In this document: positions 11,470 through 22,320 of the stretch, one piece after another
Numbering within the stretch: the first letter of the stretch is position 1
Layout of the letters: every line of letters starts with the position of its first letter
Assembly (NCBI RefSeq): GCF_047511655.1
Contig: NC_133395.1
Coordinates: 146,682,318 to 146,746,317 of the forward strand
Reading direction: 5' to 3'
DNA: 64,000 nt
DNA from: Castor canadensis
Lineage: Eukaryota > Chordata > Mammalia > Rodentia > Castoridae
The notes under the pieces: model-generated
What the model was told of the DNA's origin: nothing
Database searches by the model: none
The model's input: the letters and a program-made list of their open reading frames with translations, nothing else
Program-made: the position numbers and the translations under genes

Positions 11470-11750
11470 TTTTTGGTGGTACTTGGGGTTGAACTTGAGG
11501 CAGGCTCTGGTACTTGAGCCACAGCCCTGGCCCTTGCTGCTTTTAGCTAATTTGGGATAGGGTCTTTCGTTTTTGCCTGGGCAGGCAGGTCTGCACCATG
11601 ATCCTCCTATTTGTGCCTCCTGAGTAGCTGGGATTACAGACGTGAACCATCATGCCCAACTTACTGGTTCGGATGGTGTCTCCGTTAACTTTTTGTCTAG
11701 GCTGTGATCCTCCTGATCTCCAGTAAATAGGATTACAGGTTGAGCCTGGA
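11470..11750 (-). mobile_element. Composite SINE (ID-like unit plus 7SL/B1-like monomer)
   Basis: On the minus strand a B1/Alu-like monomer (plus-strand cues: 'gatcctcctgatctcc', 'gagtagctgggattac') is joined to an ID-like unit ('gtacttgagccacagcc' on the plus strand). Partial second copies of the B1-like cues suggest a dimeric 7SL part. Related composites lie at 14812, 26116, 36695 and 49988. Confidence 0.75.
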
Positions 11751-11754
11751 TTTT

Positions 11755-12030
11755 GTGTTTTAATCCAATTAAGAGACTTTTACTAGACGGAAATAATCCA
11801 TCCAGAAATGTTTTCCTCTTTTTGATGCTTTTTGCTATCTTCTCTCCCCGCCCCCAACATTCATTAGTAGTTTCATGCCCTACTTCACTCTCCCGTTCCA
11901 CATCTTTAAAAGTTAAACCTTTTAATTCTGTTCTTCGCCTGTAGATGGTTGACACACACAGATGTTTTAAAATCCTAGAGTTAGCCAACATCTATATTCT
12001 CCATTCCAAATTCTCAAACCTCTCCAGATC
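11755..12030 (-). mobile_element. Probable L1 relic, antisense
   Basis: T-rich phrases such as 'gttttaatccaattaag' and 'ctttaaaagttaaacc' resemble the reverse strand of old L1 3' UTR DNA. It may be the outer part of the antisense L1 seen again from 12810. Confidence 0.4.
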
Positions 12031-12718
12031 CTTCTTTCGCTAGTGACTCCTGCCCCAACACTCCCCAGTGTCCCTGCCCACCAGCTCCAAAATTATCAGA
12101 TGCAGTGCACCTCGTTACTGAAGCCTGGCTTTTGATTTGCTTGGCACCAATTAGATCACACACAAAGACGGGCGTTCCGGGGTCCTCACCGTTTCTATGC
12201 GATCCGTGGGTGAGAGGCTGTGTAGACTGGCCCATTTCTCCCCGTGGTGCTCACTTTGCCTTGGTGCTTTATGCGTTGCCAAGTGTACGTTCACCGCTGC
12301 CTGTGCTGAGGGTCAGCTCTGATTTTATCTTCTTAGTGATGGCTTCTCTCTCAGCCATCACCCCCCACTTACCTCTCCAGCCCACCCTTTCCCACTTGGC
12401 TTGAAGCTGACTGACCTCATCCCTCTCTGACCTCCAGGACACCAGAGGGCAGGAGGCAGTGAGCTCAGTTCTTGGTTCCCAGTGCCCACGCCCACCCTGC
12501 AAGGCTGGGGCTGGTCCAGTCGAATTCCTTGTCAACTGTGCCTCTCTGGGGACCACCACCTCCTCCCCACTCCCCTGCAGACCTGCGCTGGCCCCTGGGG
12601 ACCTCGGCCTCTCTGTTGGTTCCTTCAGCCCCACCTACACTTCTGCGAGCAGAATATTTGCTTCGTTTACCTCTCTTCTCTTCCACCGTCCCCACTGTGC
12701 CCGGCTCATTGGTTTGGA

Positions 12719-12806
12719 CGTGTGTGTGCACACGTGTGCGTGCGTGTGCACACTGGGCATGGAACCGCTAAGCAAGTACCGTACCACCGAGCCACAGTGC
12801 CAGCCT
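12719..12806 (-). repeat. (GT/CA)n run joined to an ID-like SINE remnant
   Basis: Alternating GT/CA with GTGCGTGC interruptions covers 12719-12752. It is followed by the reversed SINE half 'ggaaccgctaagcaag', 'accaccgagccacag' and 'gccagcc'. This is another case of a microsatellite at a SINE 3' end. Confidence 0.65.
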
Positions 12807-12809
12807 GTT

Positions 12810-13900
12810 TTGACCCCTTAAAGCGGCTTTTGCCTTGGATTCTGTCTCAGTCTAGGCTACTGCTACCGGGTCCTCCTTCCCTTGTTAATATTTGTCTGTC
12901 AGTCTTTATCTCTCCATAGATTTACTTAACCCGTTCACATTTACTACCGTTAATTGAGTGAATCGATACCATTATTCCTCCTCATCAGAGACCAGGTTCT
13001 TGGCATCATTTTGCCCCTCTCAGCTCTTCTTACATCACCCAAGACTGTTTTTAATCAATACTTCTGTAAACTTAATACCTTTAATGTGTGCCTCTGCCCG
13101 CTGCTGCTTCTGCTCTGCCCAGCTTCTCCTGGACTCTGTGACAACTGAATGCCTCCCGTGCTGCTGTGAAGGCAGTAAACATCTCCGAGTCATTTTATGC
13201 CCCCAGACTCCATCTTCTTCCCAGCCTCTGCTGACGCTGTGGCACTTCTCGATCCAGGTCGCTCTGCCCCGCACTTGAAGACTCTGTGCGGTACCTTCCT
13301 GCCCCGGCTCTTGCTGACTTGTCTGCGTCTCCTTCTGCGTGCATGTCTGCAGCTCTGGGCGTGGCAGTTTTTCCTTGGAGTAATGACAGCTTTCAGGATG
13401 TGCCCAGAGCTCTTGTCTTAAGGTGACCTCTCCGACACTCAGCGTGTCGTTTCTGCTGGAAAACGACTCTTCCTTCCGCTCTAGAGGGTCTCGGTGCTGT
13501 TTGGGAACATTTCTTCCAGTCTAGAATACTGAGCTCCATTCTGGAACTTGTAGATATTGAAACGTCGGCATCTCCTGCTTTCATGCCCTCCATGACTTAT
13601 TCTTATTGCTCTGCCACGTGCCCCAGTGTTCATCTTTTACACGGCATGTGATGTGCTTCGTCCCCACTGGCTCTGTCTGGTCCTTCCTCAGAGCGTCCCG
13701 TGCGCTCTGTGGTTGATGCTGTCTTTCTCGGGGTGAGAGTATGCACTGCTGTGCTTTGATGTAGCTCCTGGAGAATCCTGGAGATTCCTGTGAGCTCTTT
13801 CTCAGGCAGGGTTTTTCCTTCTTGAGTCCCTACACCTGCCAGCCCCCGGTGTGGTTGCTGACCTGTCCGGCCAGTGTTTCCTCGTCCATATGGTCCCAGG
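12810..13900 (-). mobile_element. Ancient L1 relic, antisense
   Basis: The plus strand matches the general order of reverse-strand old L1 DNA: 'gtctttatctctccata', 'cacatttactaccgtt', 'ccattattcctcctc', later 'cagtttttccttggagt' and 'tgatgtctcctg'. No open frame survives. Boundaries are approximate. Confidence 0.5.
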
Positions 13901-14046
13901 TACTACGTGCATCTGGGGAATTTCTCAGGTCCACCAAGAAATCCCCTCCTTGTTTTCAAGTGGGATGTTGATGTCTCCTGAATCGTGAATATTTCACTAT
14001 TGGTGTGGGTTTGGCAGAGATCATGGCTCTTCAGAGAACAGAATCA

Positions 14047-14195
14047 ATAGGAGATAGATAGATACATAGATGACAGGTAGACATAGATAGAGATAGATAG
14101 ACAGATAGATAGGTAGATGATAGATGACACATAGACATAGATAGATGATAGATAGACAGACATAGATGATCTGTGGATAGATAGATGGATAGATG
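14047..14195. repeat. (GATA)n/(GACA)n microsatellite
   Basis: About 150 bp of tetranucleotide units, mainly GATA with GACA and GATG variants and a few interruptions. Arrays of this kind are usually length-polymorphic. Confidence 0.9.
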
Positions 14196-14665
14196 GTAGC
14201 GGACGTCCTCTATCTGTCTAGTCACTGGTCTCTCCATGGGAATTGGTTCACACACTACAGAGGCTCAGAAGTCCACCACGGGCTGCTTACACACTGGAGA
14301 ACAGGGAACCCAGCTGATACTCAGACTGACAAGCTGAAGTAGTGGCCTGCAATGGACATCTCAGTTGGAAGAGAGAGAGCGGGGGGAGTGGAAGAGAGAG
14401 GGAGATTCATCCTTCTCTGCCTCCTGTTCTGTCTGGACTCAGGGGTCAGGGCCGCCACACTGGTGAGGTGGGTCCTTCTTACTCAGTCCACAGATTCAGA
14501 TAGCACTCTCTCTCAGAAACACCCTCACAGACACACCCGCAAACCCTCCCTTACCAGCTACCTGGGCCCCTTCACCTGGCAAGTTGACTTCTAAAACAAA
14601 GCCATATGGGGCGACTCTAGCATCAGGCTGCCCTGAATGACCCAGGACTCTCCTCCGATTTGACC

Positions 14666-14751
14666 TTTTTTTTTTGTGGCACTGGGTTTGAACTCAGGAA
14701 TTCGCACTTGCCAGGCAGGTCCTGTATTGCTTGAGCCACTCTGCCAGCCCT
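14666..14751 (-). mobile_element. ID-like SINE with poly(A) tail
   Basis: The minus strand reads GGGCTGGCAGAGTGG at 14751, keeps the A- and B-box regions, and ends in an oligo(A) tail (oligo-T at 14666-14675 on the plus strand). A typical L1-mobilised insertion. Confidence 0.85.
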
Positions 14752-14811
14752 GCTTTTAACTTTTTCATGAAAGTCATTTAGGATTTTCTTCTTAAATTTG
14801 TGGGGGGGTGG

Positions 14812-15048
14812 CGTGGTACTGGGGTCTTATTTTTGAGATAGGGTGTGGCATTTTGTCCAGGCCAGCCTGGACTCTGGCCCTCCTGCTAATGCTTCCTATG
14901 TAGCTGGGACTACAGACACGTGGCACCAACCAGCTTTTTGTTGTTGAGATGGGGTCTCACTAACTCTTTGGCAGGGCTGGCCTGGAACCACGATCCTCCT
15001 GATCTCCACCTCCTGAGTAGCTGAGGTTACATGCAGGAGCCACAACTA
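14812..15048 (-). mobile_element. Composite 7SL/B1-like SINE
   Basis: Plus-strand cues are 'ttgagatagggtgtgg', 'gtagctgggactacag', 'gagatggggtctcac', 'gatcctcctgatctcc' and 'gagtagctgagg'. They appear twice, so this is a dimer of the B1/Alu-like monomer read on the minus strand. An ID-like remnant ('gtggtactgggg') lies at its 3' side. Confidence 0.8.
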
Positions 15049-15049
15049 T

Positions 15050-17770
15050 TTGTGGCTATTTCATGCCCTCTATTGTTACTATAAATGGGACATTTTTCTA
15101 TAGCATGGTCATTACATATTGAGATCTTTAGGAAGACAATTGGTAGAGAGAAAGGAAGGAAGCAGGACTGGACATGAGAGGTCAAGGTCAAGAGAGGTCA
15201 CACAAGCCTGCTGGCCTTAACTGACCTACGAGGAACCCTGGAGCTAAACAGCCCCTTGGAGTTCCCCACTTGGACATTGGATCTCTGCCTCCCTTGGTCA
15301 CTGGATGTGAAGTCTTGGGAACGGCATGTCCTTGGCTAGGGTGGCTCTCCGCCACCAAGGCCACCCTGAAAGGGCTTTCATCTGCAGGCTTCCGGCTGAC
15401 CACAGACTCTGCAGAGGGACAATAAGTCATCTGTGACCAGGCCACGGGCCTCACACAGTCTTTTAACTGACTGCTTCTATTTATAGAAGAGTGATCTGCT
15501 GTGTATATTTATCTTCCATTCAGCTACCTACAGAAGGCTCTTAACTGTAATGAATCTTCTTTTTGTTGTGGGGGGATGTGAGTGTACCCAAATTAAATGA
15601 GAGATAAATGTATCTGCATACCACAGGTCTACCTCCTGTTTCACTTTCTTGTTACTGCATTCGCCAGAATTTACCCACAAATAAATGTTCACAAACAACC
15701 ATAACCGAGACCCGTGTTACTCTTCACTGCCCACGAGAACCTTGGGTGAAGTCAGATGTTGCCCTGAGATAGCTCTTCTCTCCCTCCCCATTAAAGAAAA
15801 GGTCTTCAAAGAGCAACCGTGGAGACTGATGGCAAACAGAGCGCAGGTGCAGTGAGTGGACTTGCCTCGACCTCCTGATGGGCGGCTCATTACCAGGGAT
15901 GACATTCGTCCACTGAGCTGTTCCTGAGCCAGCCCCGCCCCCACGCCTCTGGTGCCTGGCGGTCAGTTCTTTCAACCTCGAGCTGACATCCTCGAGCTGG
16001 TGGCTCTGCAGCCTCTCCAATCTGACCTTTGTCCACGTGAGGCTGGGAAGACTGGAAGAGCCATCGTGCTGCCTGGCAGTAGTGTGAAGTCTGGGGTCAG
16101 GCCAGCCCTGCGTGGGCCACTCCTTTCCACCTGGGGATTGTTCCCACCAAGGGACAAGGAGAATCAAGGCAGGAGAGGAAGCAAAAGGCCCACCTGCAAC
16201 TGACCAGAGAGTCCTGGTGCGAAATGAGGAAGGAGAGGTGCGTCAAGACTTCCCTCTGTCCCCTTTCCCCTTTCAGAAGATCTCTTGTCACCACGTCAAG
16301 CGTGTGTCCCCTGACACCACACCCACTGACTATATTTTCCTCTTGCTCTGAGCCTGTGGTGGCCCTGCCGTGGGTGGTGCGTAATCCAGCCGTTCGTCAG
16401 GCTTCACGTCACCAGGACGGAAAATCCCTCCGACCCTCTTCCCTCCTACTCAGAAAGGGAAGTCTCTGACACCTCTCCAACACACGTTAATCTCCCTTTT
16501 TAACAGAAGGAGTGCAGGCGCCAGGCCCAGAGCCTTGGCAGGTTGGCATAGCTGGCTGGATGAGGGCTGTTTCCGGCGCTCATTGTGTGTGGGCTCACAG
16601 TTGCCTTCTCCCTGTGGCAAGCCAGTTTTTTTGTCGTGGAATCCACAGATACGTTTGTTTAGGTTTCAGAAGGGAGCTGAGTGGAGGGAAGGTATGAAGA
16701 AGCAACCGTCTAGGTGATAGGAACCCCAGTAAAACAAGGAGGACACAAGTCTGGGGCAAAGCCAGGCCATAGCCTGACATCCAGGTCACTGCCTCCTAAT
16801 TTGCAGTATCGATGTGACCCACCATGTCCCGTCCACGACCCCTCTACACCCCTGCATGCCAGCCACAATAACTCCTTGCCTTGGACTGCACCATCTGCAG
16901 AGGTCCATACCTGTACAGCCCTTCTGCCAGGCCAGCTCGAAGGCCAAGGCTTTTGTCAACTCCCCAGTTGACTCCCAGTGCCCCGCCGGTCACAGCGCAC
17001 GCCGCTCTCCCTCTCCAGGCTCTCTCCTGCCTCACACTACGGATACCCACCGCCCAGAGGGGCAATGGTAGGGTACATTCCTCGACGTGCTCTGACAGAG
17101 CACTTCTCTCACAGCTGTGCGGGTCGGGAGGCTGGTGGGCCAGGCTGTGGCGAGTGGACATGCCTGTTTATCAAGCACCTGCTCCATACAGTGCACAGGT
17201 GGGTGCTCTGTGAGCCCCTGTGTATGGTGACATCACTGTGTTCATGTGGAATGCACTCAGCTTTGAAAAACAGAAGACCCCAGTTCAAAGAGCCACAATC
17301 AATAGGGTCATTGTAGCTCTGCAGAAAGAGCCCCGCACATGCCAGCTGCGCTCGGCTCTGAGCAGCCTGGCTTTGGCGCCATGCTGGAGGACCCAGATAG
17401 CACATCGAAGTTCAAAGAGGATCCAGGGCCAGAAGTGACTTCTAAGTGCCCCTTCCCCCAAGAATACAGATGTTCCATTGGCTGGCCAGGGTCCCAAGGC
17501 CACACTTCATTACTAGGGAGCCTGAACAAGGGATTGGGCTCACCTGCACTGGGACAATGGCTGCTTCTCCCCCCACACCACAGAAGGAAGAAGATGATTG
17601 GACAGGGACAGGGACACCTGTGAGCATACTGAGAGGGAGGGAGGGGAAGGACCGCACGAGGGAGCTGGGGTTCCAACTGGATCTGCCTAATGCCAGGGAC
17701 AGATTGTCCAGCACAACCCCCCTTCTTTTCAAGCTCTGAGACCCAAAAAATACAAGAAGGAAGAATCTGT
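15050..17770. other. No supported gene; one MEF2-type site
   Basis: Mixed GC DNA without recognised repeats. CTATTTATAG at 15477-15486 is an exact MEF2-type site in an AT-richer stretch (15460-15560). Frames between 15.7 and 17.8 kb (up to 167 codons on the minus strand) overlap heavily on both strands and lack supporting signals. Confidence 0.5.
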
Positions 17771-17772
17771 AC

Positions 17773-17808
17773 CATCCATTCATCCACCCATCCATCCATC
17801 CATCTAGG
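17773..17808. repeat. (CATC)n short tandem repeat
   Basis: A short, slightly imperfect run of CATC units. Confidence 0.8.
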
Positions 17809-18094
17809 CAATTCCCGGCCTGCACAGAAGCAAAGGCTGTGCTGGGCACTGGAGACGTGGGGGCAGAGCCTGGTTTTTGGTTCTCATACCTCCCTCCAAG
17901 GGTGAAGGGGAATACAGTCCTACAGCCAACGGTGTACCACTCCAGGCATAGGCAGGGACACAGGGAGCAGAGGGACAGCTGAGCAGACTGTCAGGAGGAC
18001 AGGTAGGGAGACGGGTAGGGGCGGACGGGGAGGGCTCACCTGCAGCAAGTACAGAAAGACTGTCGCAATCTGGGCTCTGAGCCCACAGTTCCAT

Positions 18095-18230
18095 GTGTAT
18101 GAACCCCCTTAATCCCCAAAATAATCCTGCACTGTAGACACTACCCCCACTCTTCTAGGTACAGATGGAGAAACTGAGGCACCAGGAGGCTAAGAAGTGG
18201 GCCGTGGTTACACGGCTAAGTAGCCTAAAC
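18095..18230 (-). mobile_element. MIR fragment
   Basis: Reversed MIR core on the plus strand: 'agatggagaaactgagg', 'ctaagaagtgg' and 'cggctaagtagc'. It is one of at least six MIR relics in the window. Confidence 0.65.
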
Positions 18231-18475
18231 CCAGGCAGCCTGGCCCAGGGCATGTCCCTAACCATGCCACCATTCTGCCCAGCATTCTTGGGGCAGCTGG
18301 TGGGGGGAGGCAAGAAAGCACCAAGGCTTCCAGTGGGGACACTAAGGCCTGAGTGGAAAACAGGCAATATGGCTGTCCCCTTGGTGGCCTCCTAGCCTGG
18401 TAGGTGTGTGACACCAACCCCTGCGGTCAGCTGCTGCAGCCCCGGGTGTCCAGCCATCTCACAGACACACAGGGT

Positions 18476-18697
18476 GATGTTTTATGACTTAATTAAGCGG
18501 AGAGGAGCATAAGTGATGTGCAGCCTGCTGGACCCTGCCGCTTCCTGGCTGCCTCCCCCAGTGACTCACTCCGCTAATAGATTTGCAATGCTGATCGCTG
18601 CTCCAGACCCACTTAGCAAGGCTCTGGGAAGCCTCTTGCCGCCCTGGGATGGAATTGAATTGCTTTTCATTTGGAACTGCGTCCCATAAATCCCTCA
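18476..18697. promoter_or_regulatory. Candidate conserved non-coding element
   Basis: A repeat-free block containing a 10-bp palindromic homeodomain site (CTTAATTAAG, 18488-18497), TAAGTG and CACTTA (NKX-type) motifs, an AP-1 site TGACTCA at 18562-18568, an ATTTGCAA site and preserved CpGs. There is no convincing coding frame. The density of distinct, well-formed motifs in DNA that is otherwise GC-rich suggests an enhancer. That is inference. Confidence 0.45.
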
Positions 18698-18984
18698 CAC
18701 ATCAGCCCCTGCAGAGAAGCCTCCAGGTGCACGCCTCCACCCCTCCAGCACAGGATGTCACCAGGCAGCTGCCACAGGGTGGAGAGCCACCCGGAATGGG
18801 GGCACCGGCACACTGTGGCCTGGGTGTAGCATTGGTGTAAGGCCACCAGGAAGCAAGGGAATCAACCCAAGAGTGGTCCCTGGCAGCCCAGGCTCCCTGG
18901 CTGGGCTTTCTTGCACCAAGGTCTCTCTTTCTACCTCTGTTTTCTTCTACTGAAAACAAAGTAAGCACGGAATTAAAGGCACCA

Positions 18985-19215
18985 TGGATTCAATCCTCTG
19001 ACAAATGTCTACCTACTATGTGCCAGGTGTATTTAGCAGCTGGGGCTAAATACACTGTCCTTCTGGAGGTAAGAAACATGGGGAAGGGCAAAACCCATTA
19101 TCAAGACGACAAGAGGCTGTGGTGAGTGCTGCAGATGACAGGCAGGGTGAGGAAGCATGGCGGTAATGTGGTACGAGAGGCCTCCATTAGGACACTGGAT
19201 CTAAAACCTGAAGGA
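18985..19215 (+). mobile_element. Ancient mammalian interspersed repeat
   Basis: The phrase 'ctacctactatgtgccagg' followed by 'ggggctaaatacac' is the widely dispersed 'increasing-size' module of an old mammalian repeat. Downstream text ('gatctaaaacctgaagga') fits the same family. I cannot assign the family name with confidence. Confidence 0.5.
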
Positions 19216-19219
19216 GGAG

Positions 19220-20830
19220 CTGGAGGGGTAACAGCAGGTGCATAGCCTCTGAGCTGTGTCTGCACTGACCCCTGTGTCTGCACTGACTTGGGCTGGGGTG
19301 GCCCAAGGTGATCAGAAGCTACTGGAGGCAAATCACAGGCAGGACGTTGTTTCATGCTAGAAGCCAGCTCCCTGAAGGGTTCCTCCAACCCCTCCAGTAA
19401 TCCCAGGGCCCCCTCTCACCTTCTAAGGGACCCAGATCCCCCCTCACTCTGCCTGTCCCTCCCAGACACCCCCACCATCCCCCTTACACACCTTTGCTCA
19501 CTCAGTTTCCCTTTCCCCATGTCACGTTCCTCTGGCTCCTCCTCTCCAAATTTCCCCCATCACCCACAGAGTGGCCCTTGGCTCAGGACTCCAGGTCCTG
19601 AGCCATGAATGGGACTGGGGCTCTGGGGTTTGGGCTGGACGGTAGGAGCTCCAGAAGGGGTGGCGCCCTCTCTGGGCTACACCTGCCACTCCTTCTCTAG
19701 CTATGGGGAGCCCACTGTAAGCCCCTCCACCCCTGTCAGTCCTGGAGGAAGGGCCAGGTTTCCAGGCTTCAAGGGGCGGCTGTGCACCTCCAGGAGAGAG
19801 TAATGATGGCCTCGCAGCCCAGGCTCACATGGAGGCTGCTGGCCGGTGGCCCGGAGCTGGTCTCTCCTGTCCATCCAGGGCCTCTGCACGGGCATCTGAA
19901 CTCTGGGGCTCTCTGTGCAGCACTGCAGCCTGAGGCTCTTGCTTCCCTCCCTCAGGTCTCAGATTGCATCTGGGTCCAAGGCTGTCCCCACCCACTCCTG
20001 CTCCTTCCTGTGTCCTCCATGGGTGCTTCCTACATCAATCTCTTGTGCACCTCATTCCACCTTGGTGCCCGCTTCCTAGGGGGCCAAAAGGGACACACCC
20101 CACAGCTCTAGCTGGACGAGCTTTTCTGGCTTCTTGCTTCTCTGGTTCAGCTCTGTGACAGCCACCTGTGCCCTGGAGCCCCACTCCTGCTGTCCAGGAG
20201 GGACAGCCAGCCCCCTTACCCCCGCCCGCGGTTGGCCTCATTGACTGCACTAGAGATTCTCCTCGGCATACCCGGTGCTCTGCCTGTGAAGAAGGTGATC
20301 TCATCGCCAGGCAGTAACCATGGAAACAGGGCCATGAGCAGTCATGGCTCACTGGGGAAAGAGGTGCCTTAGTGCCCTTCACCTGAGCCAGTACCACCTC
20401 CAGGCACTGTAGGCTGACAGGGACCCTCCCTGCCAGGAGGGATGGACACCAACCAACCCTGTCCTGCAGGAGATGCCCTAATTCCGCCCCCAAGTTCACC
20501 CAAGTGGTGGACTCGGTCTCCCCAGAAACACTTCTAAAATGCCAAAGAACGAACGTGCTGAGCAGGTACTAAGTGCAGGCCTTTTGGTGGGTGGCAAAGT
20601 CACTGAGCCAGAGACTGCAGCAAAACTGGAATCCCCACCCTTGTCTCCTCTCTGAGGTCCTGGGCATAGAGGAGAGCAGTGGGGGAGGGGGAATGGGAGC
20701 CTGAGGGGCCTGTGGACCCCAGGCCCCAGGGCACACTGTGAAGAAGCAATAAATTAAGCAGCCTGTGTGCCTACACAAAAATAGAGATGGCAGAGAGAAG
20801 GACTGAGAGCCCACAGACACAGGCAGAGTG
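19220..20830. other. No supported gene; RFX-type site annotated separately
   Basis: GC-rich DNA with a short direct repeat (ctgtgtctgcactgac at 19254 and 19272). The 154-codon minus frame at 20035-20499 has no start, splice or composition support. Confidence 0.5.
20314..20327. promoter_or_regulatory. RFX-type X-box
   Basis: GTAACCATGGAAAC matches the palindromic X-box pattern bound by RFX factors (GTNRCC, short spacer, RGYAAC-type half) with a single deviation in the right half. RFX factors drive ciliary and some neural and germline genes. A near-identical site lies at 23045. Confidence 0.5.
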
Positions 20831-20834
20831 AATC

Positions 20835-21180
20835 ATTCACAAATACCCAAGACTGAACTACATGGCAGGAAATATACTCACAAAGCAATGCTGAGGTATC
20901 TGGAGATCAAGTCCGAAAAGTAAGAAAGGAATCTGCTTTGTTCCACAGACCCAGTTAGGTTCAAGATTGATTAAAGATCTGACTACAGCAATCAGTCCCA
21001 GAAAAACCTAGTTGGAAACACAGCTGGTGCCTGGGCAGATACGTGGAAGTATTAATGGCTCGCTTAGAATTGAAAAAAATGAAGATGAAAAAAAGAAAGA
21101 AAGAAAACAATGAAGATGACACAGGGTTAAGAATGTAAAAATAAACACTTGCTGAATATTAGAAACTAAAAAAAAAAAAA
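20835..21180 (+). mobile_element. Probable L1 relic
   Basis: Phrases such as 'aagattgattaaagatc' and 'gaaaaacctagttgg' resemble the late ORF2 section of L1, and the block ends in an A-run at 21168-21181. Heavily diverged. Confidence 0.4.
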
Positions 21181-21212
21181 AATACTGAGAACCATTTGCA
21201 TCAAAAGAACCA

Positions 21213-21278
21213 AGGGTAGTACTTGGCTAACACGCACAAGGTCTTGGGTTCGATCCCAGCACTGCAAAACAAACAAAC
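21213..21278 (+). mobile_element. ID-like SINE, 5' truncated, with A-rich tail
   Basis: The plus strand has 'acttggctaacacgcac', the B-box 'gggttcgatcccagcac' and a CAAAACAAACAAACAAA tail, followed directly by the composite microsatellite at 21287. Confidence 0.75.
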
Positions 21279-21286
21279 AAAAGAAT

Positions 21287-21294
21287 GAGAGAGG

Positions 21295-21327
<33 letters not shown>

Positions 21328-21354
21328 CGCGAGAGAGAGAGAGAGACACACACA

Positions 21355-21385
<31 letters not shown>

Positions 21386-21387
21386 GG
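21287..21387. repeat. Composite (GA)n-(CA)n-(CG)n microsatellite
   Basis: (GA)n extends to about 21345, (CA)n covers 21346-21371 and (CG)n continues to 21387. The last 41 bp alternate strictly between purine and pyrimidine, the classic Z-DNA-forming pattern, with eight consecutive CG dinucleotides. The run lies at the 3' end of a SINE. Confidence 0.92.
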
Positions 21388-21499
21388 CTGAGGATCAATG
21401 TCACCTGGAGGTCACAAACATTTTTTCAAACAAAAGACACCAAAGGTAAGTATACATGGGACCAGGGCCAGGCAAAAAGGCACCTAGTGGCTAACCAGG

Positions 21500-21830
21500 A
21501 ACCCACGTCCCTCCCTCCACCACGATCAAGGAGCTAGAGATGAAACCCTGGAAACGGTGACGATTTTACACCTTCTGAACTGGTGAAAGTTGGAAATTAA
21601 GCGTGGCTGCCCAGCAACCGTTCCAGGTGCCCTGTGCTCACAGCAGCACAAATTCACACCGTCCTATTGAGAAGCAACTTGACGGCGCACGTCCAGAGCC
21701 AGGAAAAAAAGAAAGAAAGAAAAGCCTGGAAGCCCTGGATCTGGTGATTCTACCCCTGGGACTTCATCCTTAGAAACAATGCAAAAGAGGAAAAAAAAAA
21801 AAACCAGGAATAGGAATATACCAGCTGAAG
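21500..21830 (+). mobile_element. Ancient L1 relic
   Basis: Late-L1 landmarks: 'ctgaactggtgaaagttgg', 'agcaacttgacggc', 'tgattctacccctggg' and 'cttagaaacaatgcaaa'. No open frame. Confidence 0.5.
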
Positions 21831-21834
21831 CACT

Positions 21835-22320
21835 TTTTAGCATTTTATTACAGAAAAATGTCAGCTCTACACAAAAGAAGAGAGGCTCGAACAACAAGCC
21901 CATGCCATCCCCCAGCTTCCAGAGTTAGCAGCTCACAGCCAAGATAGCTCCAGCCCCCAACACACAGGCACACGGATTTTAGTATTTTTAAAGCAAATCC
22001 CAGACATCAGCATATCATTTTATCATAAATATTTCAATTTGTGTCTCTAGCAGATAAGGAGTTTAAAAAAATCTAATCGCAATATCATCACACCCAACAA
22101 AATTAATAATTCTTTAATATCTTTTAATTCTCAACCCGTGTGTGTGAATGCTCCCAGATGTCTTTCCTTAGCAGTTTTTTTTCCAGTTGGTTTGCTGGAA
22201 TCAGAATGCAAACGAGGTTGATACATTGCACTCATTGCTACATTTCTTGTAAGTCTCTCTTATTCCAGAACTGGCTCCCTTCCTCTCTTTTTCCCTCATT
22301 GAAACATTTTTTAAAATAAT
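21835..22320 (+). mobile_element. Ancient LINE-type 3' relic
   Basis: An AT-rich block with the dispersed-repeat phrases 'aaagcaaatcccagacat', 'tcacacccaacaaaatt', 'ttctttaatatctttt', 'agttggtttgctggaatc' and 'gatacattgcactc', in the order typical of an old L1-associated 3' region. Confidence 0.5.
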
